A DNA stretch of 64,000 nt from assembly GCF_009650995.1 (NCBI RefSeq), contig NZ_WHVV01000005.1:164671-228670 (forward strand), read 5' to 3'. Position numbers and translations under genes: made by a program. A model generated the notes under the pieces. It saw only the letters and a program-made list of their open reading frames with translations, did not search any database and was not told where the DNA came from. Below, in pieces: positions 18,321 to 25,846 of the stretch (positions are counted from its first letter, which is position 1; the number at the start of each line of letters is the position of its first letter). The DNA comes from Sporosarcina cascadiensis. Its GTDB lineage: Bacteria > Bacillota > Bacilli > Bacillales_A > Planococcaceae.

Positions 18321-18710
18321 ATGCGGAAAAAGTCTGTGTTGTTTATAGCGATAGTAATTATAAGCGTGGCACTGAATATCTACTTAGGAACATCGAGCTT
18401 TCTAAAAAGTACATATACACCAAATATAGACGATCAAGAAATATTAGGAGAAATGACAGTGATGACGCTGCAGAATGAAGAATATCAAAGCATTGCAGAA
18501 AAGGAAACAGTCCATTCGATTATGCAGCGTGTCAGCCGTTTTAATGTAGCAGATCCGTCTTCCGTCATTCATTACGAAGTGCATGTTTCAACTGATCAGC
18601 AAACATATATTTTTTATTGTGAGGATGAGGCGTGTACAAATGTCTCACTGGGTGGCTGGGCGTATTCGCGCTACACAGAAGAAGAGCCTTTGCTGCCTTT
18701 AAAAAAGTAA
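18321..18710 (+). CDS. Membrane-anchored hypothetical protein
   Basis: This is 129 residues with an N-terminal signal anchor (MRKKSVLFIAIVIISVALNIYLG), then an extracytoplasmic domain of about 100 residues with a cysteine pair in YCEDEACTN. I chose ATG 18321, with GAAAGAAGGTG upstream, over ATG 18303. No family is recognised. It is the last gene before a terminator shared with the convergent osmC-like gene. Confidence 0.65.
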   Translation: MRKKSVLFIAIVIISVALNIYLGTSSFLKSTYTPNIDDQEILGEMTVMTLQNEEYQSIAEKETVHSIMQRVSRFNVADPSSVIHYEVHVSTDQQTYIFYCEDEACTNVSLGGWAYSRYTEEEPLLPLKK

Positions 18711-18711
18711 A

Positions 18712-18748
18712 TGGCGTGCCGGAATGTTCCGGGCACGCCGTTTATTTT
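18712..18748. terminator. Bidirectional terminator
   Basis: The stem GGCGTGCCGG (18713-18722) pairs with CCGGGCACGCC (18729-18739), flanked by A-rich and T-rich tracts between convergent genes. Confidence 0.85.
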
Positions 18749-19136
18749 ATTTACTGCCAATCTCGTACGTTTTCACCACTTCTATACAGCCCATTACGGA
18801 CTGCAGCATGGAACAGTTTTTCTCAGTGAGCTCCATAATTCTCGGCATTTTTTCTTCCGTAATATCAGAGCCGATGACGGTGAAATGAAGGTGGATTTTC
18901 ATAATGCGGCTTGCATCATCGTCTGAACGAACGACTTCCTTTACAGCAATCGCAATATCGTCAGCAGGCATGCGCATTTTATCAAGAATCTTGCGCATGA
19001 CGCCGCCTCCGCAGGCAGCGATGGACGCGACCATCAGCTGGTATGGACGAAATCCTTTTTCTTCATTGGAGGAAATGTGTAATGTACCAAATTCCGTTTC
19101 GGTGTCAAAACCGTGTTCTGTCATGTGAAATTGCAT
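18747..19136 (-). CDS. OsmC-family protein
   Basis: This is a 129-residue OsmC/Ohr-like protein. The conserved pair of redox cysteines would be at YQLMVASIAACGGGVMRKIL (first Cys) and NCSMLQSVMGCIEV (second region). Members reduce organic hydroperoxides or are of unknown role (YhfA-like). The start ATG 19136 has GGAGCTGATCAT upstream on the minus strand. It is monocistronic. Confidence 0.83.
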   Translation of the reverse strand: MQFHMTEHGFDTETEFGTLHISSNEEKGFRPYQLMVASIAACGGGVMRKILDKMRMPADDIAIAVKEVVRSDDDASRIMKIHLHFTVIGSDITEEKMPRIMELTEKNCSMLQSVMGCIEVVKTYEIGSK

Positions 19137-19289
19137 ATGATCAGCTCCTTATGCAAGTAGTATACGTTGTTTTGCCGAAAAGATAGAAGATTTTGCTTCC
19201 TTTATCGGAATCGCTGCAGACTTACTGGCTGCGTTTAATTTGCAGCATATGTGGAAGACTAGAAATAAGAAGGAAAGGAGTGTTCATGC

Positions 19290-19433
19290 ATGAGTGAAAA
19301 TAAGCAGCCGCACAAAACATTTACTGATAAAAACAATGGCCTTTCATCCACTCAAGAAGTCTTATACGCAAAAGACTTTAAGAGGGCAGACAAAGCAGCT
19401 GAGCAAGAAAACAATCAGAAACAAAATAAATAA
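19290..19433 (+). CDS. YfhE-like small protein
   Basis: This is 47 residues, translated by me from ATG 19290, which has AAGGAAAGGAGTG upstream. The product is very polar and charged, with the stretch GLSSTQEVLYAKDFKRADKAA. This matches my memory of Bacillus YfhE (LS.TQEV.Y..EFK.ADRA). Function is unknown; such proteins are common in spore formers. A strong terminator follows directly. Confidence 0.72.
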   Translation: MSENKQPHKTFTDKNNGLSSTQEVLYAKDFKRADKAAEQENNQKQNK

Positions 19434-19440
19434 CACTAAT

Positions 19441-19480
19441 CAAAAGCCCCAGCAGATACTTTTATCTGTTGGGGCTTTTC
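19441..19480 (+). terminator. Terminator after yfhE-like gene
   Basis: AAAAGCCCCAGCAGAT pairs with ATCTGTTGGGGCTTTT (one G-T wobble) around a short loop. Confidence 0.92.
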
Positions 19481-19597
19481 TCATGAAATTGTCATAAACA
19501 AAACTTGGTTTTCATTGTATAATAAGAAGAAATACTTATCTATATAAGTTGTATTAAACTTTTTACATCATAAGGAAGCTATGTTCTATCTACTCAG

Positions 19598-19730
19598 TTG
19601 ATTGGAGTGCAAGGCGGCGACTCTGGGAGGATCAGCCCGACAGGTGATGACAACTTAGGGGAGCGAAGCGACCAAGTTGGCTCACCGCGGGCCCTCCAGA
19701 AAGCGTCCGCCTGGAACGGAAATCAACGGT
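19598..19730. repeat. Bacillales intergenic repeat, family D copy 2
   Basis: This is a non-coding stretch beginning with gttgattggagtgcaaggcg and ending in ctggaacggaaatcaacgg. The ends (GTTGATT... / ...AATCAAC) are complementary, so the element can fold back on itself. It matches the copy at 2449-2652 over most of its length. Its wording resembles a repeat common between genes in Bacillaceae (memory). The rest of 19481-19844 holds only the promoter region of the hydrolase gene. Confidence 0.7.
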
Positions 19731-19844
19731 GCTAGGTAATTTATGGAATGCTTATTTATTAATTCAACCTATCTAGACGCTTAGTTCAGACTCCGATACA
19801 ACTTTGCCAAGTGACAATTGAATAAGAGAACGAGGGAAATGAAG

Positions 19845-20816
19845 ATGAGAAAAATAGGCTGGAAGAAGTTTTTGTTGATTATTGTTGCTTTCTTTATAGT
19901 CTTTCAAATAGCAGGCAGTTTTTTCTTTTATAACTTGGCAATTAAGCGGGGGCCAAAGGACTTTCTGACTGGCAATGCGGATCTTAAAGTATCTGCTGAA
20001 ACGATGGAAGTATTTCTGAACGGTGACTGGAGACAATGGGTGGAGGAGCAAGAATACGAAGAAATGAAGCTGACCTCTAGGGACGGTCTGGAACTGATGG
20101 GGTATTACCTGCCGGCAAAGCAGCCTTCCAACAAGCTGGTCATCCTGACGCATGGTTACCTGGGACATGCAAAACAGATGGGGCTGTACGGCCAGTATTA
20201 TTATGAAGAACTCGGGTTTAATGTTTTCATGCCGAACGCGCGGGGGCATGGCCGGAGCGGCGGCGATTACTACGGCTTTGGCTGGCCGGATCGTCTGGAC
20301 TTGATTGACTGGACGAAACAGCTGGTACAGAAGCAGGGGCCCGAAACAGAAGTTGTATACCACGGACTTTCAATGGGCGCGGCGACAGTATTAATGGCGA
20401 GCGGAGAAGAGGAATTGCCGAAACAGGTGCAGGCAATCGTGGCAGACAGCCCGTATCAATCCGTGTATCAGCTGTTCGCTTATCAAATGGACCGCATGTT
20501 TCATTTGCCTGCTTATCCGCTGCTCGATAATATGAGTCTGCTGACGAAGGCGAAGGCCGGCTACTCATTGAAAGAAGCGAATGCGCTGAATGAAGTCAAA
20601 AAGACAGAAGTTCCGATCTTGTATATTCACGGCAAAGCGGATACGTTTGTGCCGACCGCAATGGCGGAGGAATTATTCAATGAGACAAACAGCGAGGCAG
20701 AGCTGCTGTTAGTGGACGGTGCCAATCACGGTGAGGCATTTGTGATGGATGAGAAGGCTTATAAATTAAGGGTTTCAGACTTTTTGCGATCCCACTTGTC
20801 TGCTTTGAAAGATTGA
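19845..20816 (+). CDS. Alpha/beta hydrolase, membrane-anchored
   Basis: This is about 323 residues. An N-terminal membrane segment (KKFLLIIVAFFIVFQIAGSFFF) is followed by an alpha/beta-hydrolase fold with oxyanion region LTHGYLGHAKQ, ARGHGRSGG, nucleophile Ser in GLSMGAA, Asp in HGKADTFVP and His in GANHGEAF. The catalytic triad is therefore complete. It resembles the Bacillus YqkD family; the substrate is unknown. I chose ATG 19845, with CGAGGG 8 nt upstream, over ATG 19839. The domain probably faces outward. Confidence 0.85.
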   Translation: MRKIGWKKFLLIIVAFFIVFQIAGSFFFYNLAIKRGPKDFLTGNADLKVSAETMEVFLNGDWRQWVEEQEYEEMKLTSRDGLELMGYYLPAKQPSNKLVILTHGYLGHAKQMGLYGQYYYEELGFNVFMPNARGHGRSGGDYYGFGWPDRLDLIDWTKQLVQKQGPETEVVYHGLSMGAATVLMASGEEELPKQVQAIVADSPYQSVYQLFAYQMDRMFHLPAYPLLDNMSLLTKAKAGYSLKEANALNEVKKTEVPILYIHGKADTFVPTAMAEELFNETNSEAELLLVDGANHGEAFVMDEKAYKLRVSDFLRSHLSALKD

Positions 20817-20893
20817 CCTGCCAAAAAATCAGCATTATACTAACTTTACAAAATGCAGGGAGAGATATTTCCCTGAAGCGAGGTTGTGGTAGA

Positions 20894-22324
20894 TTGGTTA
20901 AAGCGACAGTGGAACAACTGTGTAAACAGCATACAGATTTAACTGATCAAGATATAAAAATTCTGCAGGAACTGGCGTTTAGTCTGCAGACATACGCAGA
21001 TTTATCGGGTGATTATATGTTTATAGACTGCAAATTAAAATCCCATAATCAAGCGATTGTCGTGGCAGAAGCATTTCCCAAAGGATGCAAGCCGCTGTAT
21101 GACAATTCGGTTATAGGAAAGATTGTTTTCGAATCGTTTGAGCCGGGCGTGTTTTATTCGTACCGTAATGGGAAAAAGTCCATTATTCGCCATGCTGTGA
21201 CGCAGGAAGGAATCGCAGTCGATCAGACGGTGGTGCCAATCAAGAATATGTGCCATCAGGTGATTGGAGTGCTGATTCAGGAAAAAGAAGTCTCCTCCTC
21301 ATCTACCGATCAACCGCTACAGAACTTTTCGGTCATTACAGAAACCGCAGAAGATCAGCTGACTAATTCGGGATTGGGTGTAGTTTCAGACTTATTAATG
21401 GAGATGCTGATCTTAACAGATGCTTCAAACCGGCTCGTCTACGCCAATCCGTCGGGTTTGAAACTGATATCTGAGCTGAGCGGCTGCGATGAACTGCACA
21501 ACCAAAACTTAGTGGAACTGCTGCCGTTTTTACAGCCGGTGTATGAGCAGAAAGATGATGTATTTGTATTTGAAATGACAATTGAACGCAAAAGTCTCAT
21601 AGTGAAAAAAATAAAAATGCGAGAAAAAAATAAATCCCGAGAAACCTTGCTCATTGTTCAGGATATCACCGAACTTCGGACGAAAGAAAAAGAATTAATG
21701 ATGAAATCGGTTGTCATCAAAGAAATTCATCATCGTGTCAAAAACAATCTTCAGACGGTGGCAAGCTTACTGCGACTGCAAATGCGCAATGGCGTTACAG
21801 CAGAAAGCCGTACTGCATTTGAAGAAACACTGAACAGAATTTATAGTATTTCTTCCGTTTATGAAATCATTCTTGCTAAGGAACATGCGGACGATGATGA
21901 TGTAAACATTATTAATTTGACAAGAAAAATCTGTTCTACTATGGTATTAAATGAATATAATTTAAAAGTAGACTTGATTATTGAGCCGAATGGCAATAAA
22001 ATAGTAACAACCTCTAAGAAAGCGGTTTCAATCGCATTGATTATCAACGAGCTCATACAGAATTCCTTAAAACATGCGTTCCAAGGTAGAGAACAAGGGA
22101 TTATTGATGTAGAATTTACTGTGGATAATGATTTTGTAGAACTTCACGTTTCCGACAACGGCGTTGGAATGAAGGATCCTCAGACTTCATTAGGAACGGA
22201 AATCATCCATAACCTTGTGACCAATGACCTGAATGGTGAATTCTTGTACGTGCCTAGGGAAATTGGAACTCATGCACTGATCATTTTTCCAATAGGCGCG
22301 GAGGTGGAAATCTTTGGTGAGTAA
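20894..22324 (+). CDS. eutW: Ethanolamine sensor histidine kinase EutW
   Basis: This is a soluble two-component kinase of about 476 residues. The start TTG 20894 (after GCGAGGTTGTGG) gives an N-terminus like EutW of Enterococcus and Listeria: EQLCKQHTDLTDQDIKIL. An N-terminal sensory domain is followed by a PAS-like segment (ILTDASNRLVYANPSG), then a HisKA_2-type box EIHHRVKNNLQTVASLLRLQ with phospho-acceptor at His279 or 280. A HATPase domain follows (NELIQNSLKHAF, DNGVGM). The 3' end overlaps eutV by 11 bp. In characterised Firmicutes this kinase responds to ethanolamine. Confidence 0.93.
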   Translation: MVKATVEQLCKQHTDLTDQDIKILQELAFSLQTYADLSGDYMFIDCKLKSHNQAIVVAEAFPKGCKPLYDNSVIGKIVFESFEPGVFYSYRNGKKSIIRHAVTQEGIAVDQTVVPIKNMCHQVIGVLIQEKEVSSSSTDQPLQNFSVITETAEDQLTNSGLGVVSDLLMEMLILTDASNRLVYANPSGLKLISELSGCDELHNQNLVELLPFLQPVYEQKDDVFVFEMTIERKSLIVKKIKMREKNKSRETLLIVQDITELRTKEKELMMKSVVIKEIHHRVKNNLQTVASLLRLQMRNGVTAESRTAFEETLNRIYSISSVYEIILAKEHADDDDVNIINLTRKICSTMVLNEYNLKVDLIIEPNGNKIVTTSKKAVSIALIINELIQNSLKHAFQGREQGIIDVEFTVDNDFVELHVSDNGVGMKDPQTSLGTEIIHNLVTNDLNGEFLYVPREIGTHALIIFPIGAEVEIFGE

Positions 22325-22886
22325 ACGGATTGTCATAGCGGAAGATGAATCGATTATTCGGATGGACCTGAAAATGACCTTGCAAGACCATGGCTATGAA
22401 GTGGTGGGCGAAGCAGGGGACGGGGACAGGGCTATTGAACTTGCTTTTCTGCATAAACCGGATTTAGTTTTGATGGATATCAAGATGCCGAAGATGAACG
22501 GATTGAAGGCAAGCCGCATTATCGGAGAACAGCTGGATCTGCCAATTTTAATCCTTACCGCATACAGCCAAAAGGAATTTGTGGAAAAAGCACAGCAAGA
22601 CAATATAGTGGGGTATTTGGTTAAACCTATATTGGAATCCAATTTAATTCCGGCTATAGAAGTGGCGCTTCATCAATCGGATAAAGCGAAACGACTGAAG
22701 GAAAATGTTCGGCAGGCAGAAAAGGAAGTAGAAAAGCGAAAAATCATAGAGCGGGCAAAAGGCATTCTAATGGACGCTGAGCAGTTAACAGAACAGCAGG
22801 CGTTCAAACAGATGCGGAATGAGAGTATGTCACGGCAAATGACAATGGAGTCGCTTGCCTATGAAATTATTGAATCGTACAAGTAA
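22314..22886 (+). CDS. eutV: ANTAR response regulator EutV
   Basis: This is a 190-residue receiver (phospho-acceptor Asp55 in LVLMDIKMP) joined by a coiled segment to a C-terminal ANTAR RNA-binding domain (ERAKGILMDAEQLTEQQAFKQMRNES). In related bacteria EutV binds paired hairpins in nascent mRNA and prevents termination. The start is TTG 22314, or GTG 22317, with GGAGGTGG upstream inside eutW. Candidate targets would lie before eutH. A terminator stands there, but the expected dual hexaloop motif was not evident to me. Confidence 0.93.
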   Translation: MVSKRIVIAEDESIIRMDLKMTLQDHGYEVVGEAGDGDRAIELAFLHKPDLVLMDIKMPKMNGLKASRIIGEQLDLPILILTAYSQKEFVEKAQQDNIVGYLVKPILESNLIPAIEVALHQSDKAKRLKENVRQAEKEVEKRKIIERAKGILMDAEQLTEQQAFKQMRNESMSRQMTMESLAYEIIESYK

Positions 22887-22903
22887 ATAGATTTAAGCAA
22901 AGG

Positions 22904-22937
22904 CGCTTAAAGAGCTTCATTCTTTAAGCGTTTTTTT
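22904..22937 (+). terminator. Terminator between eutV and eutH
   Basis: CGCTTAAAG (22904-22912) pairs with CTTTAAGCG (22922-22930), followed by seven T. In Enterococcus and Listeria, terminators before eut genes are the control point for EutV antitermination. This one is in the right place, although I could not recognise an ANTAR hexaloop pair. Confidence 0.88.
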
Positions 22938-23046
22938 GTCTTCAATTTTTTCTATTATTTGTGAGTTCATCCAATGAAAAGGTGGTGATTTGCTAGTTAC
23001 TGGCTGAAAATGCAACACAATATTATAATAAAAGGGGATAGCCTTT

Positions 23047-24306
23047 ATGGAAATGATAGGTACGGTAATTGTATACATTATAATGGCCTGTGCGATTGCA
23101 GGGGCGTTTGCTTCCATCAAAAATCCGGAGGAAGGGTTAGGTAAGGAATTCATGTCAGGACTCCACGCGGTTGGACATATTTTTGTCCCGGCAGCAGGTA
23201 TCATGGCATCCATCCCTTATTTGACATGGTTCATCAGTAAATTCATCGGACCGATCTTTGATTCAATCGGAGCAGATCCAGCCATTGCCGCTACGACAAT
23301 TTTGGCTTCGGACATGGGTGGTTACCAGTTGGCAGAAGCACTGAAAGTTACAAATGAAGGATGGGTTATGGCGTTGATCGTCGGTTTCATGTCCGGCGCA
23401 ACCATTGTATTCTCCATTCCGATGGGTCTTGCGATGCTTGATAAGCGGGATCATAAGTATATGGCACTTGGTATTATGTCGGGAGTATTGACGATTCCGA
23501 TCGGAGCATTTATTGCATCTTGTTTAGTAGTTATTTTTAATACAGATGTGCGTGATGTGATTAGCACTACAGCTAATTCAAATTATGAATTTGCGATTGG
23601 TTATTTACAGATTTTCATAAATTTATTGCCATTATTAATTTTTGTTGTTTTAATCGCACTGGGATTAAAATTCTTCCCGCGTCTGATGATCAATGGATTT
23701 ATGATTTTCGGGCGTGTCATGGACGCAGCAATCAAACTTGTGCTAGTGTTCTCCATTGTAGAAGTATTTACAGGCATTTTCACTAAAATCTTTGGTGTTT
23801 GGGGCTTTGATCCGATTATGGCGGATGAGGCAGACCAGTTCCGTGCGCTTGAAACAGCGGGATATATCGGAATCATGCTGGCAGGGGCTTTCCCGATGAT
23901 TTACTTGATCAGAAAATATTTGGGTCGTCCACTGGAAGCAGCGGGACAGAAAATCGGCCTTTCTCCTGAAGGAAGTGCGGGTCTTCTGGCTACCGTAGCG
24001 AATATTTTGGCGATGTTCTCTTTAGTTCGTTATATGCGTCCAAAAGACAAGGTCGTTAATATTGCATTTGCGGTTTGTGCGGCATTCTTGCTAGGCGATC
24101 ACTTATCATTCACGGCGAACTTCCAGCCGAACATTATTTTGCCGGTGATTATCGGGAAGCTCAGCGCTGGAATTATCGCGATTATTATTGCGTACAAACT
24201 ATCCATCCCGACTGCGCGGAAATTGGAACAACAGGATCGTGAAGCAGGAATTATTCGCCCAGGCGAATACGAAGATAAAGCTGAAACTCCTCCTGTAAAA
24301 GGATAA
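23047..24306 (+). CDS. eutH: Ethanolamine transporter EutH
   Basis: This is a 419-residue polytopic membrane protein of the EutH family that imports ethanolamine. It has about eleven hydrophobic helices. Characteristic stretches are GHIFVPAAGIMASIP, LASDMGGYQLAEAL, AFPMIYLI and LLGDHLSFTANFQP. The start ATG 23047 follows AAAAGGGGATAGCC. It is first after the eutVW terminator, 30 bp before eutS. Confidence 0.96.
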   Translation: MEMIGTVIVYIIMACAIAGAFASIKNPEEGLGKEFMSGLHAVGHIFVPAAGIMASIPYLTWFISKFIGPIFDSIGADPAIAATTILASDMGGYQLAEALKVTNEGWVMALIVGFMSGATIVFSIPMGLAMLDKRDHKYMALGIMSGVLTIPIGAFIASCLVVIFNTDVRDVISTTANSNYEFAIGYLQIFINLLPLLIFVVLIALGLKFFPRLMINGFMIFGRVMDAAIKLVLVFSIVEVFTGIFTKIFGVWGFDPIMADEADQFRALETAGYIGIMLAGAFPMIYLIRKYLGRPLEAAGQKIGLSPEGSAGLLATVANILAMFSLVRYMRPKDKVVNIAFAVCAAFLLGDHLSFTANFQPNIILPVIIGKLSAGIIAIIIAYKLSIPTARKLEQQDREAGIIRPGEYEDKAETPPVKG

Positions 24307-24337
24307 ATAGGTATTAGTTAGAGAGGGAGTGTGTAGA

Positions 24338-24679
24338 ATGAGCGAGGAAAAGAAACGGTTTATACAGGAATTTGTTCCGGGAAAACAGCTGACACTCAGC
24401 CACTTAATCGCAAATCCTGATCCCGACATGTTCCAGAAATTAGGTATTCAAGAGGCTGGAGCCTTGGGTATCCTAACTTGCACACCAAGCGAAACGGTGA
24501 TCATCGCAGGGGATTTAGCAACAAAAGCGGCAAATGTTCGTATTGGTTTTCTGGACAGGTTTACCGGAAGTCTGGTAATTGTCGGGAGTGTGTCTGAAGT
24601 GGAAATGGCAATGCAGGAAATCAATCGGTTCTTATCTGAAAAGCTGGGTTATACACCGGCTGCCATTACGAAGTCTTAA
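24338..24679 (+). CDS. eutS: Microcompartment shell protein EutS
   Basis: This is a 113-residue circularly permuted BMC-H shell protein that builds bent hexamers on the ethanolamine microcompartment surface. The conserved start is FVPGKQLTLSHLIANPD, then EAGALGILTCTPSETVIIAGD and VGSVSEVEMAMQEI. The start ATG 24338 has GAGAGGGAGTGTG upstream. The upstream in-frame ATG at 24329 lies on the Shine-Dalgarno. Confidence 0.95.
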   Translation: MSEEKKRFIQEFVPGKQLTLSHLIANPDPDMFQKLGIQEAGALGILTCTPSETVIIAGDLATKAANVRIGFLDRFTGSLVIVGSVSEVEMAMQEINRFLSEKLGYTPAAITKS

Positions 24680-24691
24680 GGAGTGGTGAGG

Positions 24692-25189
24692 ATGCAAAAC
24701 AAGGCGATGCTGGTCGGTGCGGTACGCGCAGGAAAGTCCACGTTGACGAATGCCTTGTTAGGCCGGGAAGTAAAAGCTGTCAAGACGCAGACGCTCAATT
24801 ATTTTGATTGGATTGTCGATACTCCTGGGGAATATACGGAAAATCCAATGTTTTATAAAAATATCATGGCAACCGCTCTGGAAGTAACACATGTATTTTA
24901 TCTGCAAGATTCAACAAGCGAAAAGCTGATCTTCCCTCCCGGCTTCAGCCTGGGAGTTCCGAAGTTGCCGATCGGCGTGATTACAAAGTGTGACCGTCCT
25001 GATGCTGATACTGAACGAGCGCTCGTCATGCTAAAAATGGTCATGAATCAAGGCCCGATCGTCATTACCTCCTCTGTAACAGGAGTGGGCATCGATCACT
25101 TGAAAGAGTTAACCAAACTTAATGACCTGGCATCCATGCGTCAATACGTCGAACAAATGGACGATGAACGCTTACTATTCCTAGGATGA
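24692..25189 (+). CDS. eutP: Ethanolamine utilization GTPase-like protein EutP
   Basis: This is a 165-residue Ras-like P-loop protein. It has Walker A GAVRAGKST (residues 9-17), G3 VDTPGEYTE and G4-like TKCD. EutP has been described as an acetate kinase in Salmonella and may stand in for a separate ackA here. The start ATG 24692 follows AAGGAGTGGTGAGG. It is the last gene before a terminator and repeats that break the operon. Confidence 0.93.
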   Translation: MQNKAMLVGAVRAGKSTLTNALLGREVKAVKTQTLNYFDWIVDTPGEYTENPMFYKNIMATALEVTHVFYLQDSTSEKLIFPPGFSLGVPKLPIGVITKCDRPDADTERALVMLKMVMNQGPIVITSSVTGVGIDHLKELTKLNDLASMRQYVEQMDDERLLFLG

Positions 25190-25254
25190 TACCCTTTACA
25201 CCTATCGCAGAATTTGATATAGTAAAGCTCATACAAGTGAATAAAAACGGCAAT

Positions 25255-25306
25255 GGCGCCTTTACATCTCGTGGACTTCCCACGGGTCTGTAAAGGCGTC
25301 TTTTTA
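25255..25306 (+). terminator. Terminator after eutP
   Basis: GGCGCCTTTACA pairs with TGTAAAGGCGTC around a nested hairpin (CGTGG.....CCACG), followed by TTTTT. It would end or attenuate transcription in the middle of the eut operon. Confidence 0.85.
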
Positions 25307-25311
25307 TATTC

Positions 25312-25610
25312 AAAAGCGGAAAGCGCCGTTTAGCCTCGACAGGCGTTGGAGGTCTTGCCATAAAGGCGCTTTTTGCCTTTCTGGCAGGACCGAAACGACC
25401 CGAGAGGCTGGCGCTTGCAGCTGGATGATTCTAAAGCGGAGACGGCTGTCCAGCTCCGACAGGCACTGGAGGACTTAAAAGAAAGGCGCACTTTGCCTTT
25501 CCTTTAAGTCTGAAGTGACCCGAGGAGTTAGCCGTCGCAGCTGGATAATTCAAAAGCGGAAAGCGCCGTTTAGCCTCGACAGGCGTTGGAGGGCTTGCCG
25601 GAAAATGCAG
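25312..25610. repeat. Tandem 120-bp repeat (2.5 copies), family E
   Basis: Units start at 25312, 25432 and 25552. The first two are 120 bp each and share AAAGCGGA at the start, CGACAGGC.(T)TGGAGG in the middle, and GCAGCTGGAT.ATTC at the end. The third is truncated after about 55 bp, where the 21-bp array takes over. Each full unit can form a long imperfect hairpin. It resembles intergenic repeats of Bacillaceae (memory). No gene is present between 25190 and 25846. Confidence 0.8.
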
Positions 25611-25617
25611 GTGCCGA

Positions 25618-25785
25618 ACGAAAACGATGAAGGGCCGCGCCAAAAACCGCTGAAATTGCTCCAAAATGACGTGGAAGCGAGCCAAAAGCAGAGGGAACCG
25701 AACCAAAACGGCGGACGGCCGCACCAAACGCAAGCGGCACCGAACCAAAACAATGATTCACCGCACCAACCACGACGAAAACAAT
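25618..25785. repeat. 21-bp-period degenerate array, family A (8 units)
   Basis: Units start at 25618, 25639, 25660, 25681, 25702, 25723, 25744 and 25765, exactly 21 bases apart. Cores read ACGAAAA, GCCAAAA, TCCAAAA, GCCAAAA, ACCAAAA, ACCAAAC, ACCAAAA and ACCAACC. The eleven or so bases between cores are not conserved. It ends about 60 bp before the eutA start. Confidence 0.87.
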
Positions 25786-25846
25786 GGCAATTCAACAATA
25801 TGAGGCACAAAATTTATTGGAAGGTAATTCAGAAAGAGGTGTGGGC

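Noticed and set aside
19773..20363. 196-residue minus-strand frame over the hydrolase gene
   Set aside because: Antisense shadow; the hydrolase on the plus strand has a full catalytic triad.
22887..23046. ANTAR dual-hairpin target of EutV upstream of eutH
   Set aside because: A terminator is present, but I could not find two stems with six-base loops having A at 1 and G at 4. RNA folding would decide.
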